In this document: piece after piece, positions 23,883 through 37,895 of the stretch
Position numbering within the stretch: the stretch's first letter is position 1
Layout: each line of letters starts with the position of its first letter
Origin: Dasypus novemcinctus
Lineage: Eukaryota; Chordata; Mammalia; Cingulata; Dasypodidae
NCBI RefSeq assembly: GCF_030445035.2
Contig: NC_080679.1
Location: forward strand, 117,711,992-117,775,991
DNA length: 64,000 nt
Reading direction: 5' to 3'
Made by a program: the position numbers and the translations under genes
The notes under the pieces: model-generated
What the model saw: the letters and a program-made list of their open reading frames with translations, nothing else
Told to the model about the DNA's origin: nothing
The model's database searches: none

Positions 23883-24724
23883 GACATCCGAGTCGAACAA
23901 GCAGCCAGTGCTGACCTCCCAGTCTCCATAGACAAAATGTTTGAAGATTGATCAGGCCCTCTCATAACACTAATTCCTCCTGGTACGATTTCATGAAAGC
24001 TTCCATCATTGATGGTTTTCCTAATGAGTTTAAACAGAAGCTTCAAAGCTGGGGCTTTTCCCAAGTGAAAATGAAACGAAGTAGAAAACAAAACACGCCA
24101 TTCCCTTTGAACTTTTAAAAGGAATTTTCTTCCCATATAATTTCCTGAGACGACAATCACAAAGATCTGAGTACAACCCTCATTCCCTCTCCCTGCCCCA
24201 ACTTCCCCTTCTCCAGCCCCGCTCTCCCTCCCTCTGTCCTTCCCACTCTTCCTTCTTCATGCTCCTGGAATGATCAACTGACCTGGGTTCTAATACCCAA
24301 ACCAGGCCAAGGTTTATTACCACACCGTGCAGAAGGAGTCAACACAGATAACTCCCTGTTTTTCAGCTGTCAAATGGAAAGCTGCTCGGCGCCCTTCCAG
24401 GAGAGGTGCTAGCGCTGCTGTACTAGGCTCCCATGCCTGGGGACTTTGAGGAGGTTACATACCACCTGCCAACCCCGGCCTTGGCTTCTTCCTCTCCTCA
24501 GTGTAGAGCAGGCTGCCTGCTTGGTTAGGGGGTTACAGCAAGAGTCTTCATCTTGAAGACTCCATCCTAAAAAGGACAACCTGCCTAAATGTTCACTGTC
24601 CTTACCCACCTCTGGTGGTTGGCCCAGATGTACTTTGCATATCCTCGTGTCGCAGTTTCTCAGGCCAAGGGAGTCCTTGAATTCAGCCTTCAGTTCCTTA
24701 CAAAAGGATCCTCATATCCTAGAA

Positions 24725-24884
24725 CAGGGGTCATTAACCTTTTTTGTTCCACGGGCCCCTTACTAAGTCCGCACTGTGCTGTGTATTTAATAAATAGATC
24801 ATCCCTGCACCAACCTGTCCCCACAAGAATAATGTCTTTTTGAATTTCAACTCAAGCTCTCAGACCCCTGGTTAAGAACCCCTG
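24725..24884 (+). mobile_element. hAT-type nonautonomous DNA transposon, copy 2
   Basis: Terminal sequences caggggtcattaacc and ggttaagaacccctg are inverted repeats. The target duplication is tcctagaa at 24717-24724 and gcctagaa at 24885-24892 (7 of 8 bases). At 160 bp it is an internally deleted relative of the 23591 element. Confidence 0.85.
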
Positions 24885-25061
24885 GCCTAGAAGGTTCATG
24901 GCGCAAATAATCTCCCCATGTCAATGGTTGGTGCACCTGGGATGCAGAGAAGTTCAGCAACAGGCTCAGAGACCATCCGTGGCTGATCTGGGACTGAAAT
25001 TCAAATGCCTTCCACATCTCCAGGGCTTCCTCAATCATGTTCCCCCTTTTCCTTTTTTCCC

Positions 25062-25410
25062 TTGGCATTTTTAAATAACTTTATTGAGAGTTCACATGTC
25101 CTAAACTCCACTCTTTTAAAGGGTACAATACAGTGGCTTTTAGTATGCTCTGAGTGTGCAGCCATCTCCACTATGTAATATCAGAACATCTTCATCACTC
25201 CCAAAAGAAACCCTGTACCACTTAGCAGTCATTCCCCATCTCCCTCTCTTTCCACCAAGCTCTGGAAACCACTCACCTACTTCCTGTTCCTGTGGATTTG
25301 TGTATTCTGGACGTTTCATATGAGTGGAATCCTACATGTGGCCTTTAGCCACTGGCTTCTTTTACTGTGGATAATAGTTTCCAGGTTCATCCAAGCCCCT
25401 TCCCCTTTTG
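25062..25410 (-). mobile_element. L1 3' fragment, minus strand
   Basis: The + strand begins tttttaaataactttattgag and runs through ttttaaagggtacaatacagtgg, then gtggatttgtgtattctggac and catatgagtggaatcctac. This is the reverse complement of an old L1 3'UTR and ORF2 end as I know it. It is truncated at the 5' side. Confidence 0.8.
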
Positions 25411-28400
25411 AGATGCCCCTCACCTCTCTTAGGCAGAGATCTGAAGAGACACCTCTACTTTGGCAGATCTGTAAATTACAGGACAGGCCCAGTTATGGAC
25501 TTCAGAACTCTATCCGTTAAGGAGCCAGTTTGCTCCAGCTCAGCTAAAAACCTGTGCCAAGAGCAAGGCTTTTCAGAGCCTCAGGGCCAAGGCACTGGGC
25601 CTTCCATCCATTGCCATTTGTTAGACAATGTGGCTTCTTTCCTGTGAGGACATCTTAAATTAGCATATGTTGACTGCATTAATCTTCAAGTATATGGATA
25701 GGCTGTTTCTGATGCCCCACACCCTTGCCAATGATCCTAGTCATCATCCCACGTACAGCCTCACTGAGGCCTTCAAGAACTCTCTACCTTTAAGGCTAGA
25801 GGAGATCTGCATCATTCCGGCTTCCCACTCATTTTACAGATGAGAAGAGTGTGGCGCAGAAAGGAGTTTTCATTCCCAAGAGCTTAAGTGTCTTGATCAG
25901 TCCGTTTCTCTTTTCACCTGAGAAGGCTCCAGACTAGACCAGGTTGTGGGGCATTCTCGGGAAAGATTTTGCTTGAGGAGATCAGGTTCTGACATGATTT
26001 GGGCATCTGCAATGGAGACTCACTGCCTATTCTGGATTCTAGCTTTTTATCCCCTTACCAAGTTACTGATGACAGCCTTTGTGTGGGCAGAACCAGTTAC
26101 TCTTTAGAAGTGGATCTATCTTTTCTTCTCTATAATTTTCCTCTTAAAGATGAAGCTGTATTCCTCCTTGACCTTGTAGTTTTTTTGTGGTAGAAATGGA
26201 AGGAGAATCGGGGATAGAAGATGATCTATCCTCACCTCCCCCCGGGCACTCAACAAAAGACTGTACCTTTAACTTAAGAGCTTTGATCAGATCTGTGATG
26301 AATTGGCCAGCAAATAAAGAAAGGAACAATGACATATGCCATTAATTGTTTCTACACATGGTCAACTCTGGGTTTTGGCTACATTGCAAGTCAGAAGTTG
26401 TTTTCACAGGCCAGATCTTAATAAATTGCTTCCAAACTTCCCTTTGCCTCAAACACTACAAAGCAAAGAAGGGATACACAGAATTAAGTGCTTTTGATAA
26501 GGTTGAACTACAGAGAGTTTGTAATAAATCGTCTTTTTTATGGAACGTGTTTAAATATAAGAAAGCAGTGATGGTTCAAGCCTTTGCTCTCAAGCAGTTT
26601 ATGACTTTGCAAACCAAGAGGGGGATCCATATTATTTTAAGGAAATTGTGATGTCTGGTCCAGTGCATTTCATTTCTCACTGGACATGGACAATAGCTTT
26701 TTATGTGTTTCTATTTCTTGGACTTGTTGGAGAGAGCGTGGAATGACTGGAGACGGTGCCGGAGACGGGCGGCATCAGCGTGAGCAGTTAGCCTGCCATC
26801 ATCTGTGCGTGTCGTATGCAGGATGCATACAAATGTGCAGAGCGGTTTAAGACGCCCTCCGCTGAGGCTTCTTCAAAGAGCACTGGCGGAAGCAGGTGTA
26901 TTATGTGATGTCGAGCAATGAGTTTTATGCACACTGCTTTATTGATTATGCAGAATCTGGCAACCTACTTGGGTCTCCGGTAACTCCACAAAATTTGTTC
27001 AGAAATAACAAGAGGCTGGGCGGGTTGACTAACTTTCCACCTGGTCAAGACAGCCAGACTGGGAATGCAAAGGGATCTCGGCTTCAAAGCAAGCACGAGA
27101 TTACTTGGAGGGTCTCTGCCTTGAGAAGTAAAAGCAGAGAGTGGGCGGGAGCCAGGCCTAAAAGAAGGATGAGTTAGCAAACTTTCTTTGAAAGACAGAA
27201 CAACATTCTACTCAGCCTGTCCCTGGCTGTTGGAAGGAAAAGAAAGATAAAGCAAGTCAGAAGCACACCTCTTACCTGAGAGTGAGTTAAGATTGGGAGA
27301 CTAAATCAACTGCTGTAAACCCTGAGTTTCTGGGTAAAAGCTAGGGACCCTGCTCACCTGCACCCTGTTGGAAGCATTTCTAGCAATTGACCTTTGAGGT
27401 GTAGGTGATGATGCGAGAATAACAAAAGGATGCTCTGACAATTTCTTCTTTGTTCAGTGTTCTCAAGAAAGCAGTTTGCCTGGTGCCAGATCCTTTCAGT
27501 ATTTTAGAGTGTATTTTCCGAATCGAATTGAACTATGGCTCTTTTCACTTGAGGCTGTTGGTAGTTTTCATATCTGTCTGTGGACTCCTGAAAGGGCACC
27601 GCCACATGCCTCTTCTCCTGTCCCCTTCCTCCTCCTTGCACGTACACAGACGCGCCTGCACTCTGCCTCTCTCACCCAGTAAACATGTGCTGAACATGGA
27701 TACTTGAAGAAATCACGTTTCAAGGTAAAGCAGGTGGACACATTTCAAATACCAATTTTAATATACCTTTTGCGTTTAGGTTAAAACTAGAAATAGTCAA
27801 CTAATGCCTGCTAGTAACAGGGGTCATTTAAGGAATGATTCTGGAAAGCAATCCACCCCAGTTTTTCTGTCAGCTTGCTTTCAAGGCTGACCATGGCTTT
27901 ACTTTGAATAGGAGTATTTCCAGGGCACACATACCTCTACAACACCCAGATAACTTGGCATCAGATCAGCCGGGGCACCAGGTTGCCACCCAGCCAGTCG
28001 TATCAGCTGGAGGTTGGTGCTATCTGGAACTCTCTTACACCAAGGAGATCAGCGTTGCTCACAAACCCCCTTAAGTATAAAGAAAATCTCCGCACAGAGT
28101 TGTGCTCCTGCCTCCACTTCTGCTCCCCCACCCCCAATCCCCTTCCACATAGGGGATACAAGTTAAAAATAGACATGGATATATTCCACAAGACAAAAGC
28201 AATTCCCTTTCCCTTGGGGAAGGAGGTTACCTTCCAAACCATTTGGCTTGGGCAAATTAAACCAAAGAGGTAAGCAGGAAAATAAATAAATAAGAGTATT
28301 TCTTTATTCTCCTATTATCTTTATTGCTTCTAAACTGTTTCTTTTGTCTCTAACATTTCAACTAATCAGTTATGATCTTGTCCCTTTTATTTAATATCAC

Positions 28401-29335
28401 TGTCATAAAACATGCATGTCATCTCATTTTGAGGTCCAAAGAAGATCTGACTGTAAAAAAAAACTCTGAGGCAAGAAGAATTTTGGTGTCTCCCCTTCAT
28501 TAGTCTGTAGGGGGCATAGCTTCCCAAGAGAGTAGCCATTGCCGCTACCAATTTCTTTTTTGTTGTTGCCTATATCCTGGATCTCACTTCCTTTGTCAAA
28601 TAAAGAATGCATTTTGCTGCAAGTAACAGGGACTCAAACCATAAAGACATTAATTGTTTTCCTGACAACATAGTCCAGTTGTAAGCAGTCTTGGGGTTGC
28701 TCAGCAATGTCCCCAAGGACCAGGCTGTGTATTATCTTGCTCACTTTCCTAAGCATGTTGGCATTCGGTCCTTGTGTTTGCTGTCTCTCGTTTATGAGAT
28801 GGCTGCTATGTTCCAGTTACAAGGAAGGGAGAGCACCATGGAGCTTTTATCTTCAGCTTTTCCTTTTTATAAGAAAACAGAAGCTTTCCCCAAATCCAAG
28901 AGCACTCTGTTTACCTCTCACTGGCCAGAACCTTGTTTCATGGCCTCTGCTAGCTATAGGAAGACTGGGAAAGTGACTGTTTGATTAAAGACAAACTGGA
29001 TTAAGATGATTGGTTTAAACCAGTCGTGATTCATTCCCTGAGGCCTGGCATGAAATCAGGGTTCTGTTAAAAAGGAAGAAGGCAGAGAGGGTGGCGATTG
29101 GGTGCTCAACTGTCAGTGTATACCAAATAAGTTTTTGAGAAATCTATACACACGATTGGAAAAATTCAAGCACAGCAATTCCAGGAGCCCCTGGAGAAAG
29201 CACATAGATGATATTTCCTCCCAAACGTCATTAGCAAATTTTTCCTAAATACAATATGGAAATGCATAGTCAAAGCTCCTTCATCCTCAGTCATTGTCAC
29301 ATTTTGGAAGAAGGAAACATATGCTAACAGTGATG
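25411..29335. other. Single-copy intronic block
   Basis: No gene and no confident repeat beyond possible MIR traces near 25830-25880. A short CpG-rich patch lies at 26729-26892 and an (AAAT)n tract near 28279-28292. Confidence 0.4.
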
Positions 29336-29810
29336 TCCTAACATTATTTATTTGTTTATATTTTTTAGATTTCAAAATGTGAAAATTAGACAAAAAAGTG
29401 AAAATCACTTTTACTACTTAATATGCAGTCAATGCCCCACCCCTTCCTTTCCTTCCAATCTTCTCTTACAGAAGGGGTCACTGATAACAGAATTTCCAAA
29501 TTTTTTGATGCTTTTGCAGATACACACATATTAAAGCATTTGAACTATGTTATAGATATTATTCATTCATTTTTTTAAAAGTACTGAATTTTTTGTGGAT
29601 GACTGTACTTTTTTCAATTGCCATTTCTATTTTGACTTCTTTATGAATCAGTAGTTTATTGGTTATGGCTGCATATTTTTATTTTATGAATGTACCACAA
29701 TTTATGTAACCATTCTCCTATCACTGTATATTAATATTTTTTCAATTTTTTATATTGCAGTATTCAAGTTGGAATTGAATATTCTTGTATGTACATCCTT
29801 CTGTATTGCT
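29336..29810 (-). mobile_element. Highly diverged LINE (L1-like) fragment, minus strand
   Basis: Blocks such as ggttatggctgcatattttta, accacaatttatgtaaccattctcctatcactg and gtatgtacatccttctgtattgctc follow the order of the reverse complement of an old L1 ORF2 3' end. Too diverged for a subfamily. Confidence 0.5.
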
Positions 29811-31835
29811 CTTTCTGTTTTTGATGTCCTAAAATTTAGCACAAGAGGGACATGGCATTCCGATTTCAGGTTCACTGGATGATGAGATATAAGAGTATAA
29901 CTAAATTTTAGTGTGCTGATATTTTCTACATAGGAGAACAACACTTTTATGGTGACAGATACAAGGATTCTTTGGATTCGATGTTTAGATGTTCTTGGCT
30001 CATCCCTTCTGGAGCCGTTCGTCAGCAACAACACCATTGCTCCCACATTTGGGTGAATATGTATGCAGGATACTGATTATGAATCTTTGGGCCCACTAAG
30101 TTAATCTTACCATTTCAGGACAATAATCAGGAGGACAACAAGTTTAAAAATGCAAGCGCACAGCTTCATAAATCATTGAAGGACACTGCTAATACAGAGA
30201 TAATAACTCATAAATATCTGCTCCCTCAATCCCCCATGGCAAACTGGATAACAGAGGCACCTGGTGAGGGAAGCAAGCGATGACTACATAGAAGCCTCCC
30301 TGGCTCAGAAAAATTATAAATGAGCAGAGAAATCTGAATCAAATGTGAGACGAAGGCAAAACCAACAATTGGCATTATATATTACAGGCTGGTTGTTTGC
30401 TTGCTATAATTAAGTTGGCATCAGTGGTTAACAGCCTTGAAAATTAAACTCAGGAAAAAAAAAAACTTTTGAAAAGGGCAATCAAGGCTTCTGAATAATG
30501 AAGTTAACCCATCCCTGTTACAAGGGGGAATAATGTGCTCTCGCAGTGTCTCGGTTCATGTCTACTTCGTTGTTGTGGCTGTTATTTGAACAAAGACGTT
30601 TATTTTTACCCTTAGGGGTCATGCCAGCTCCTTGGCATGGCCCTCAGTTTCCCTAGCTGGCAGCTCAGTCCAGATGGAATGATGACCCAGGGTCAGTGTG
30701 GATGTGTGGTGCACAATTTGGTGCCTCCCCGCTTTTTGAATTTTATTTTTGCCGTTCTAAAATGGGTTGTTAGAATTCTTGTTTGGTTGCTCTGCCCATC
30801 TGCAGCTTAAATGGACAAAGCCTCTTTAGTCTGTAAAATATTCACATCCATGGAAAAAGAAAAGTACTCAAGACCCAGAGCACAAAATTATCCAGCAAAG
30901 AGCTACCTTCCAGGTCTTCTCTCTTGATGCCTGATAAACGGCGACCATCGTGGTAGGAACGAGGCACAAGTACAGATAGCCAGGCCTCCTCTTCCTGCCC
31001 TGTTCCCATTAGAATGCATCGTCAGAATGCCTTATTCTTTGAGAGGGGGTAAAAAAACCAAACCACTTGGGAACAGATCGAAGATCTTTTTCTTAGTTTC
31101 TTTCAAAGCCTGGTGAAAATGCATATATTCATTCCAATTACCCGTTTCCAAGCATTTTTCTTTGAGAAGCTCTTCCTTTCCTGCCTAGAATATTTAATGT
31201 GATGTAATCATAACTATGGTGCAGTAAGTGTTGGTTATTTTTCGAGGAGGGGAATATTAGTCTCACTCCCAGACAGACATCCACGCAAGTAGCAGTTTGC
31301 TGTAAAAGTTCGACTTTGAAACTAAATTATATAACATGGCTCTGTTTAGAAATTTCCATCTTTTTACTGGCAAAGAGAGTAGAGGTAAAGGAAACTATAG
31401 GAAAAGATAAATGCATGATGGTCCATAAAGAGGGAAAACCACATGCTGTATGCCTCTATTTTAATTGACCATTGTGGTAGACAGTAAAATTGAGAAAACT
31501 AGGAAAGTAATTGATTTTAAAAGCATGCTGATAGCAAGTAAGTTGCGGTAGAAAACTGTAGCGCCGGACTCCCCGAGATGGCCCAGAGTTGCAGTGTAAC
31601 TGGGGGATGGTCGAGACCCTCTTTCGGCCCAGTACACCCTGACTGAGAGATGACTGCCAGGGGGTTGGGCTTTTTCTTTTTGGAGGAATGAAAATGCTCT
31701 AAAATTGACTGCTGTGATGAACACAAAACTCTGCGATTATCCCAAAAGCCCTGGAATATACACTTTGAATGGATTATATGGTTTCTGAATATATCGCAAT
31801 AAAATTGCTTTTTTTACAAGAAGCAAATCTCAGAC
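29811..31835. other. Single-copy intronic block
   Basis: Nothing recognisable as a gene or repeat. A/T-rich unique sequence at about 30340-30600 could be conserved noncoding DNA. Confidence 0.35.
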
Positions 31836-32110
31836 TACAAACAGTATGAATCTGTTTTTTAAAAACTCGGAAATAAGCATAATGCATTTGCAGTAAAACT
31901 GTATTCTGAAAAACCAGTGGAATGAAATACACACAAAAAGGATAGCGGTTATCTCGGGATAAGTCGGAGGTGAGGGGTACATGAGCACATATAAGTTACT
32001 GGATGTGTTCTAGCTACTGTGTTGGGTGTTGGGTTCGCATCAATTCATTATATAAGGATGTTTTATAATTGACACACAAATCATTTGAAATGAGCACTAA
32101 ATGATAGAGT
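31836..32110 (+). mobile_element. Possible old L1 3' region
   Basis: The segment with aggatagcggttatctcggga, a ggtgaggggtacatg block and attgacacacaaatc-like sequence resembles part of an old L1 3' region. Divergence is high and the call is tentative. Confidence 0.35.
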
Positions 32111-33084
32111 CAAATATAGAATATATTTAAATGACATTATATGTATATATTTCAAATGATAAATGAATATAATGTTCTATTAGCTGGTATATTAAAATTA
32201 TTGAAAATAGGTAACATTTTATTATAATTAATCTCAACACATAAAGATCTTGGCTTAAAAAAAAAGTTAAATGTTGGTAGTTTATGATTCCAAAGGTCTA
32301 GAGGCTTAGATTAGTTTGGAAAATGCTTCCCAACTGCACCCCCCTCCTTCCCCTGAGAATCTGCTATAACATTTAATGCCAGGATACTGGCAAAGTGGGG
32401 CAAATGGAATCTGTAGGTGTCTGGAGAGAGCCCAGTAATTATCAGCCCTCTTTCTTACTCAGGTTCTAAGCAAGTTGAGAGAGAAAACAAGGAGCAAGAA
32501 AGGACACAGGCAGATGAGGCCAAAAATACCACCGTTGTTGCTGAGGGAATAGCTTGCGGCAGGAGTTAAGTGGGCTTCCAAATTAGCATCTGCAAATAAA
32601 CTGGCTTACTCAGCTACACACGGAACTGGAGGAGGGCAGATTCTCCCCCTAAGGAGAAGAGCAGAACACCTGTTTGCTCTGGGCCACATGCCACTGGGAA
32701 GGAAAGGGAAGAGGGTGAGCTGTGTGTGCCCAGTTTATTCTTCTCGAGTTTACCAGTCAGTTACGTCACTCCACCTGCCTGGAGAAGAGAAAGCAGAGAG
32801 CAGGAGTGAAATTAATTGAACTCCTCCAAGTGAAAGGAAAAACTGAGATGAGGGGGAAGCAATCCCCTGAAAAAATCTCCCCACAAGCCCATCAACTGAA
32901 AAATAGCCATTTCAGGAGACCCTCTAAGCCCTTTGTGCCATAGTGAAACAGTTAAATAGCACGGATGTTTGGTGCTATGTATGTCATTGGCACGTGGGCT
33001 GCACACACTCTATTGGTCATTGGCATGTTTCAGCGTAGCATTTCTTTAAGGACACGTATATCAATCTATACCTCATCCATAACA
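32111..33084. other. Single-copy intronic block before the repeat-rich half
   Basis: No gene or repeat identified. Purine-rich stretches occur around 32460-32520 and 32780-32880. Confidence 0.35.
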
Positions 33085-36000
33085 ATGTATTTTTTTAACT
33101 TTTTAAAGCTAAAGGAGTGGTGAACAGTCTCATTTTCACCACTTTCTAGTGTACCATTCAGTGATATCAATTATATTCACAGTATTGTGCTACTATACCC
33201 AGAAACTTTGCACCTACTAAGCATTCCCCTCTCTGTCCATGGTAATCTGTAATCTAGTTTCTATCTATGAATTTGCATATTCTGGGAATTTCATGTAAAT
33301 GAGGTCATACAATATTTGTCCTTTTGTTTCTGGTTTATTTCACTCAGTTTGATGTCTTCATAGTTCATCTATGTAATAGCATATATGAAAACTTCATTCC
33401 TTTTTATGGCTGAATAATATTCCATTGTGTATCTATACCACGTTTTGCTTATTCATCTATTGCTGAACATTTCAATTGCTTCCACCTTTTGACTATTGGG
33501 AATAAGGCTGCACTGAACATTACTGTACAAACAACTGTTGAGTCCCTGCTTTCAGTAATTCTAAAAACTCTAAAAGAAGGATTTCTGGGTCTTATGGTTA
33601 TTCTGTTTAATTCACTGAGGAACCACCAAACTGATATCCACAGTGCCATCATTTTACAGTGCCACCAACAATGTATACAAGTTCCTATTTTTCTGCATCC
33701 TTAACACTTCTTTTTTTTTTAAATGATATCTATTCTATTATGTACGTTGTATTTCATTGTGATTTTGATTTGCATTTTGCTGATTACCAATGATGTTAAG
33801 CATCTTTTCTTGTGCTTTTTGTTTTGTTTTTGTTTTCACACTGTATACCTTCTATGGAGAAATGCGTATTCTAATCCTTGGCCCATTTTTCAATTGGGCT
33901 GTCTTTTTTGCATTGAGTTTTAGCAATTATTTATATATTCTGAATATTAAACCCCTATCAGATATATAGGTAAAAATTATCTTCTCCCATTCAGTAGGTT
34001 GTCTTTTCACTTTCTTGATAATGCCATTTGACATACAAAAGTTTTTACTTTGAAGAAGACCATTTTATCTGTTTTTCTTTTGTTGCCTATGCTTTTGGTG
34101 TCATATTTAAGAAATCACTGTCAAATCCTATGTTTACTTCTGTTTTATTACTTTAGTTCTTATATTTAGGTCATTTATCCATTAAGAGTTAATTTTTCCA
34201 TATGGTATGAGATATGGTTCCAGTATAATTCTTTTACATGTGGAATCTAGTTTTCCTAATACACTTGGTTGAAGAGACCATTCTTCCCCCCAGTTAATGT
34301 ATTTAGCACCATTGTTGAAAATCAGTTGGCCATAGATATGTGGATTCATTTCTGGGTTCTAAATTCTATTCCATTGGCCCATATATCTACCTTTATGCCA
34401 ATACCACACTGTGTTGATTACTGTGGCTTTAAAATAAGTTTTGAAATTTGGCTATTCAGGGCCCATGGATTCCACATGAATTTTAAGATGGGCTTTTCCA
34501 TTTCTGCAAAAAAGGTTGTCATAGTTTTGATAGGGATTGCATTGCATGTGTAGACTTCTTTAAGTAGTTTTGACAGCTTAACAATATTGTCTTCCTATTC
34601 ATGAATACCATTTATTTAGGTCTACCTTGATTTCTTTTAGCAATGTTTTATAGTTTGCTGTGTATATGTCCTTCACCTCCTTGGTTAAATTTATTCCTAG
34701 AGATTTTATTCTTTTAGATCTTATGGTGAATGGAATAGTATCTTTAATTTCCATTTCTAATTCTTCTTTGCTGGTGTATAGAAACACAACTGATTTTGTG
34801 TGTTAATCTTGTAACCTGCCACTTTGCTAAATTCATTTGTTAGCTTTCTTAGTTTTCTTGTGAGTTCTTTTGGATTTTCTACATAAAGGATCATGTAATC
34901 TTCAAATAGAGATAATTTCACTTCTTCCCTTGCAAAATAGATGGCTTTTATTTTTCTATTGCTCTGGTTAGCACTTCCAGTGCAATTTTAAATAGCAGTG
35001 GTGAAACTCAGCATCTTTGTCTTGTTCCTGACATTAGGGGGAAAGGCTCTCTGTCTTTAACCATTGAGTAAAATGTTAGCTATGGGATTTTCAAATACAC
35101 CCTTTGTTGAATTGAGTAAGTTCCCTTCTACTTTCACTTTTCTGAATGTCTTTATCATGAAATGGTCCTGAATTTTGTAAATGCCTGTAGCAGTTTGATA
35201 TTATTTATGAATTCCTAAAAGAAGGATTATGTTTGTAAACTGCTCTATTCCTCTGGGTGTTATCCCCTTTGATTGTATTAGGTTCATCTGAGATGTCTTT
35301 GATAAAATGTTAGATTAGGGCTTTATTTGACCATGTCAGCCAGGTGTAACTCAGTTTAAGTCCATGCTCACTTGGTGGGCCATATAATCAGACACACACT
35401 CAAGAAGACACACAGAAGATGATACACAAGGAAAAAAAGAGAGCTCCATAGACATGGAAGAGGAGATCACTTGGTCATTTCAGTCCTGCCATGTAACAGA
35501 AATGAGAAGGCTCAAACAGCTAAAGCCCAGGGAAAGAAACAAGCCCTATGCCAGCCTACAGCTGAGATCAGAAGATGCATTATCACAAAGGTTTAAGAGG
35601 AAGAAGGAAGGCTGAACCCTCTCAGAGATCAGCACCCATCTTTGGTGAGAAAATACCTCTTATGGTATCCTGAGTTGGACTCTTCAGGGCATTGTAACTG
35701 TAAGCTTCTAAAAAATTACCCTTTATAAAAGCCAACAGATTTCTGATACTTTGCTTCACCCCCCTTTGGCTGACTAATGCAATGCTTTTTCTGCACAGTA
35801 GTGATGAGTTTGTGATTTTTTCCCCTTCATTCTATTAATGTTGTGTATTACATTGATTGATTCTTATGTTGAACTGTCCTTGCATTCCTGAGATAAATCC
35901 CACTTGATCATGATGTATAATTCTTTTGATTTGCTATTGAATTCAATTTGGTAGTATTTTTAGAGGAATTTTGCATCTGTATTTTTAAGAGAAATTGGTA

Positions 36001-37490
36001 GTTTTCTTTTGCTGTAGTTATTTGGCTTTGGTATCAAAGTAATGCTAGTCTCAGAGAATGAATTAGGAAAAGTTGCCTCAACTTCTGTTTTTGGAGGAGT
36101 TTGAAAAAGATTGATATTAACTCTTATTTGATTGTTTGTGGTCCTGGACATTTCTTTGTTGGGAAGTTTTGATTACTGATCTTCTAAGTCTTATTGAGTC
36201 AGATTAGGTAATTTGTCTTTCTAGGAATTTGTCCATTTCCTCTAGATTATTGATTTTTTGGTATACAATTATTCTTAGTATTTTCTTATAATCCTTTTAA
36301 TTTCTGCAAGGCCAGTAGTAATCTTTCTGATTAACTTTCATTTCTGATTTTATTTTTGTGCGTGCATCTTTTCTCCCTTTTCCTTTGTCAGGCTAAAGGT
36401 TTCTCAGCTTTATCTTTTCAAAGATCTTTTGTTTTCACTGATTCTCTCAATTGATTTTCTATTCTTTATTTTTCAAACTCCTCCAAAAAAAATAAACAAA
36501 TAGTTGAATAAAAGCATATGTTTCTCAATTAAATGCACTGATATATATATAAATTTTTTGAATCATACACTAAGTTACACAATATATTTAGTTCATACTC
36601 ATGCAATCATACAGTATTTGTCCTTTTGAGTCTGGCTTGCTTCACTCAACATTACGTCCTCCAGGTTCACAGCCGTTATTTTTTTAAAATTATCTGTGCC
36701 TTTCTTTTTCTCTTTTCCATATAGAATTCTCGTAACACATATGTTGGTATGCTTCATTTGTTCCATATGTCCTTGAGGTTCTGCTCTCTTCTAAAATCTT
36801 TTTTCTTTCTGCTCTTCAAATTAAATAATTTCATTTATCCTATCTTCAAGTTCACTGATTCTTTCTTCTGCTTATTTAACTCTACCATTGAACTCCTCTA
36901 GAATATATTTTATTTTCGTTCATGTGTTTTTCATCTCCAGAATTTCTGTTTGGTTCCTTTGAAAGTTTTCTAATTCCTCTTTTATTTCATGTATCATATT
37001 TCTGATTTCCTTTAACCCATTGATTTCCTTTAGCCCAACTTATTTAAGAGAATCAACTTAGTATCTTTGATTAATTGTTACAATATCTGGGCTTCCTCTA
37101 TTGTTTTCCTTCTTTTGAATGGGCCATCTCTTCCTGTTTCTTTGTATGCTATGTGTTTCTTTATTGAACCCTGAACTTTTGAATAGTTTGATGTCCTAAC
37201 TCTAGAAATCAGATTCTCCCTCTTTCCAAGAATTTTATCATAAATGACTAATATTCAGTATTTACCCTCTTTATACTGGACCCATAGCTTCTGAGGAATC
37301 ATTGGATTCTTCTTAGGTCTTTTTTTAGAATGTGTCTTACTCTGGAAATGTGCCATAGCTTTGAAAATCCAATATGCAACAACTGTGTAAGGTGTTTTTT
37401 TCTCAGATTTATTAGCTCCTGATACTGAAGAAAATCTCTTTTATAACACTAGCTGCATAAAAATGCAAGCAGAGAGCTCAGGAACTAAGT
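33085..37490 (-). mobile_element. L1 retrotransposon, minus strand, interrupted and internally deleted
   Basis: The 3'UTR and ORF2 end are at the left (gaataatattccattgtgtatc near 33411, reverse complement). Reverse-transcriptase sequence follows through about 34300-36100, and ORF1/5'-region sequence (tgggccatctcttcctgtttc near 37120) is at the right. The endonuclease part expected around 36490 is missing, and a separate L1 3'-end scrap lies at about 36530-36680. Many stop codons in all frames show a dead copy. The element is split by the LTR at 35187-35781. Confidence 0.8.
35187..35781 (+). mobile_element. Solo LTR, MaLR-like, nested in L1
   Basis: This 595-bp insert begins tgtagcagtttgat and ends gctgactaatgca, with a MaLR-like 3' block (ccctttataaaagccaacag). 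It is bounded by 5-bp duplications, atgcc at 35182-35186 and atgct at 35782-35786. The L1 sequence resumes exactly on the right (gctttttctgcacag), so the LTR arrived after the L1. No retroviral internal region is present. Confidence 0.72.
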
Positions 37491-37500
37491 CAGAGTTAAC

Positions 37501-37863
37501 ATTTTGTGTTGTTTGTTTTTTTGTGTGTGTTGTTAAAAATATTTTAAAATTTATTTTTAAAAGATACATAGATCACACAAAATGTTACATTAAAAAATAT
37601 AGGAGAGTCCCATATGCTGCACTCCCCATACCCCCTACTTTTCCCACATCAACAACTTCTTTCATTAGTGTGGTCAATTCATTGCATTTGATGAGTATAT
37701 TTTGGAGCACTACTACACAGCATGGATTATAGTTTATGTTGTAGTTTACACTCTCTCCCAGTCCATTCAGTGGGTTATGGCAGGCTATATAATGTCCTGA
37801 ATCTTTCCCTACAATATCATTCAGGACATTTCCAAGTTCCAAAAATGCCCCTATATATATATA

Positions 37864-37895
<32 letters not shown>

